A stretch of 34,241 nt of DNA from Zetaproteobacteria bacterium CG_4_9_14_3_um_filter_49_83 (GTDB taxonomy: Bacteria; Pseudomonadota; Zetaproteobacteria; Mariprofundales; Mariprofundaceae), in NCBI GenBank assembly GCA_002791545.1, contig PFXG01000003.1, positions 1-34,241 on the forward strand. Reading direction: 5' to 3'. Position 1 is the first letter of the stretch, and the number at the start of each line of letters is the position of its first letter. Positions 34,164 through 34,241 of the stretch are shown here, one piece after another. The notes under the pieces were generated by a model. It worked only from the letters and a program-made list of their open reading frames with translations, was not told the origin of the DNA and searched no databases. The position numbers and the translations under genes are program-made.

Positions 34164-34241
34164 CTATCGCGGAGAAAAAGAATTCACGCACTCAAATATC
34201 CTCCCTCTCGCCAAATCATCTAAAATGTAACTCATCTCCCT
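34164..34241 (-). CDS. Cassette D: C-terminal end of an unidentified protein (truncated by window edge)
   Basis: An open minus-strand frame enters from the right edge and gives 25 residues ending in FECVNSFSPR, with stop TAG at 34164-34166, 7 nt before the attC4 R'' box. The placement is exactly that of a cassette gene. The stop lies inside a small CCGC-TATC-GCGG hairpin. Too little is visible to name the protein. Confidence 0.55.
   Translation of the reverse strand, partial: REMSYILDDLARGRIFECVNSFSPR

Larger units (their letters stand above)
31963..34241 (-). mobile_element. Integron-type gene-cassette array (distal end), read on minus strand
   Basis: Four attC-like sites at 31963-32050, 32565-32634, 33129-33197 and 34052-34156 separate single-gene units that all point leftward. 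Taking the crossover between G and TT of each GTTRRRY box, the cassettes are 33135-34057 (923 bp), 32571-33134 (564 bp) and 31969-32570 (602 bp); a fourth continues beyond the window. In the first two the R'' box of a cassette's own attC matches the start of that cassette, as expected after circle integration. No integrase gene or attI is visible. If an integrase is present it should lie to the right. Otherwise this is a cassette cluster lacking an integrase. Confidence 0.9.

Noticed and set aside
1-34241. CRISPR arrays, rRNA genes, insertion sequences, prophage genes
   Set aside because: I found no regularly spaced repeats, no rRNA signatures, no transposase with inverted repeats and no phage structural genes; the only mobile DNA supported is the cassette array.

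Overview
The window is a gene-dense stretch of a Gram-negative chromosome, roughly half GC by eye. It holds about 28 core genes and one tRNA, and its right end is a mobile gene-cassette array. Lnt, LspA, PldA, UbiA and the M16 peptidases with signal peptides point to a proteobacterium. Long-form HPF together with HprK, RapZ, PtsN and an EIIA-Man without sugar permeases argues against an enteric. My best guess is a Zetaproteobacterium or a beta/Acidithiobacillia-like lineage, but I cannot confirm this from the sequence.

Left part (1-6632). A truncated reading-frame end and a doubtful small ORF are followed by a strong hairpin and purH (minus). Divergent from purH is a tightly overlapping plus-strand operon: an active M16 peptidase, a catalytically dead M16 partner, a response regulator with a degenerate GGDEF-like output domain, rsmD and coaD.

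Middle (6640-20780, all minus). ileS-lspA leads into a TPR-like protein with two cyclic-nucleotide-binding domains, then come pldA and bioB. Next is an eight-gene regulatory operon, rpoN-hpf-ptsN-hprK-rapZ-EIIA(Man)-HPr-ptsI, whose genes abut or overlap. It encodes a complete phosphorelay (EI to HPr to two EIIA proteins, with HPr kinase) and no transport subunit, beside sigma-54 and a ribosome-hibernation factor. Upstream lie grxD and bolA. bolA starts only 18 nt after a tRNA(CAU), so it probably shares the tRNA transcript.

Right core (20851-31968). An RhlB-like DEAD-box helicase and a CpdA-like phosphodiesterase are on plus, and ubiA-hemC is on minus. The plus-strand operon miaB-phoH-ybeY-corC-lnt-gpsA-smr links tRNA thiolation, ribosome maturation, lipoprotein acylation and phospholipid synthesis.

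Right end (31963-34241). This is an integron-type cassette array read on the minus strand: four attC-like sites, three complete one-gene cassettes (SRPBCC-like, GNAT, and a zinc-ribbon/PH-like protein of unknown role) and the 3' end of a fourth. The distal edge of the array coincides exactly with the smr stop codon. The array points rightward to an integrase and attI outside the window, if they exist. This array, and its unknown zinc-ribbon cargo, is the most unusual part of the window.
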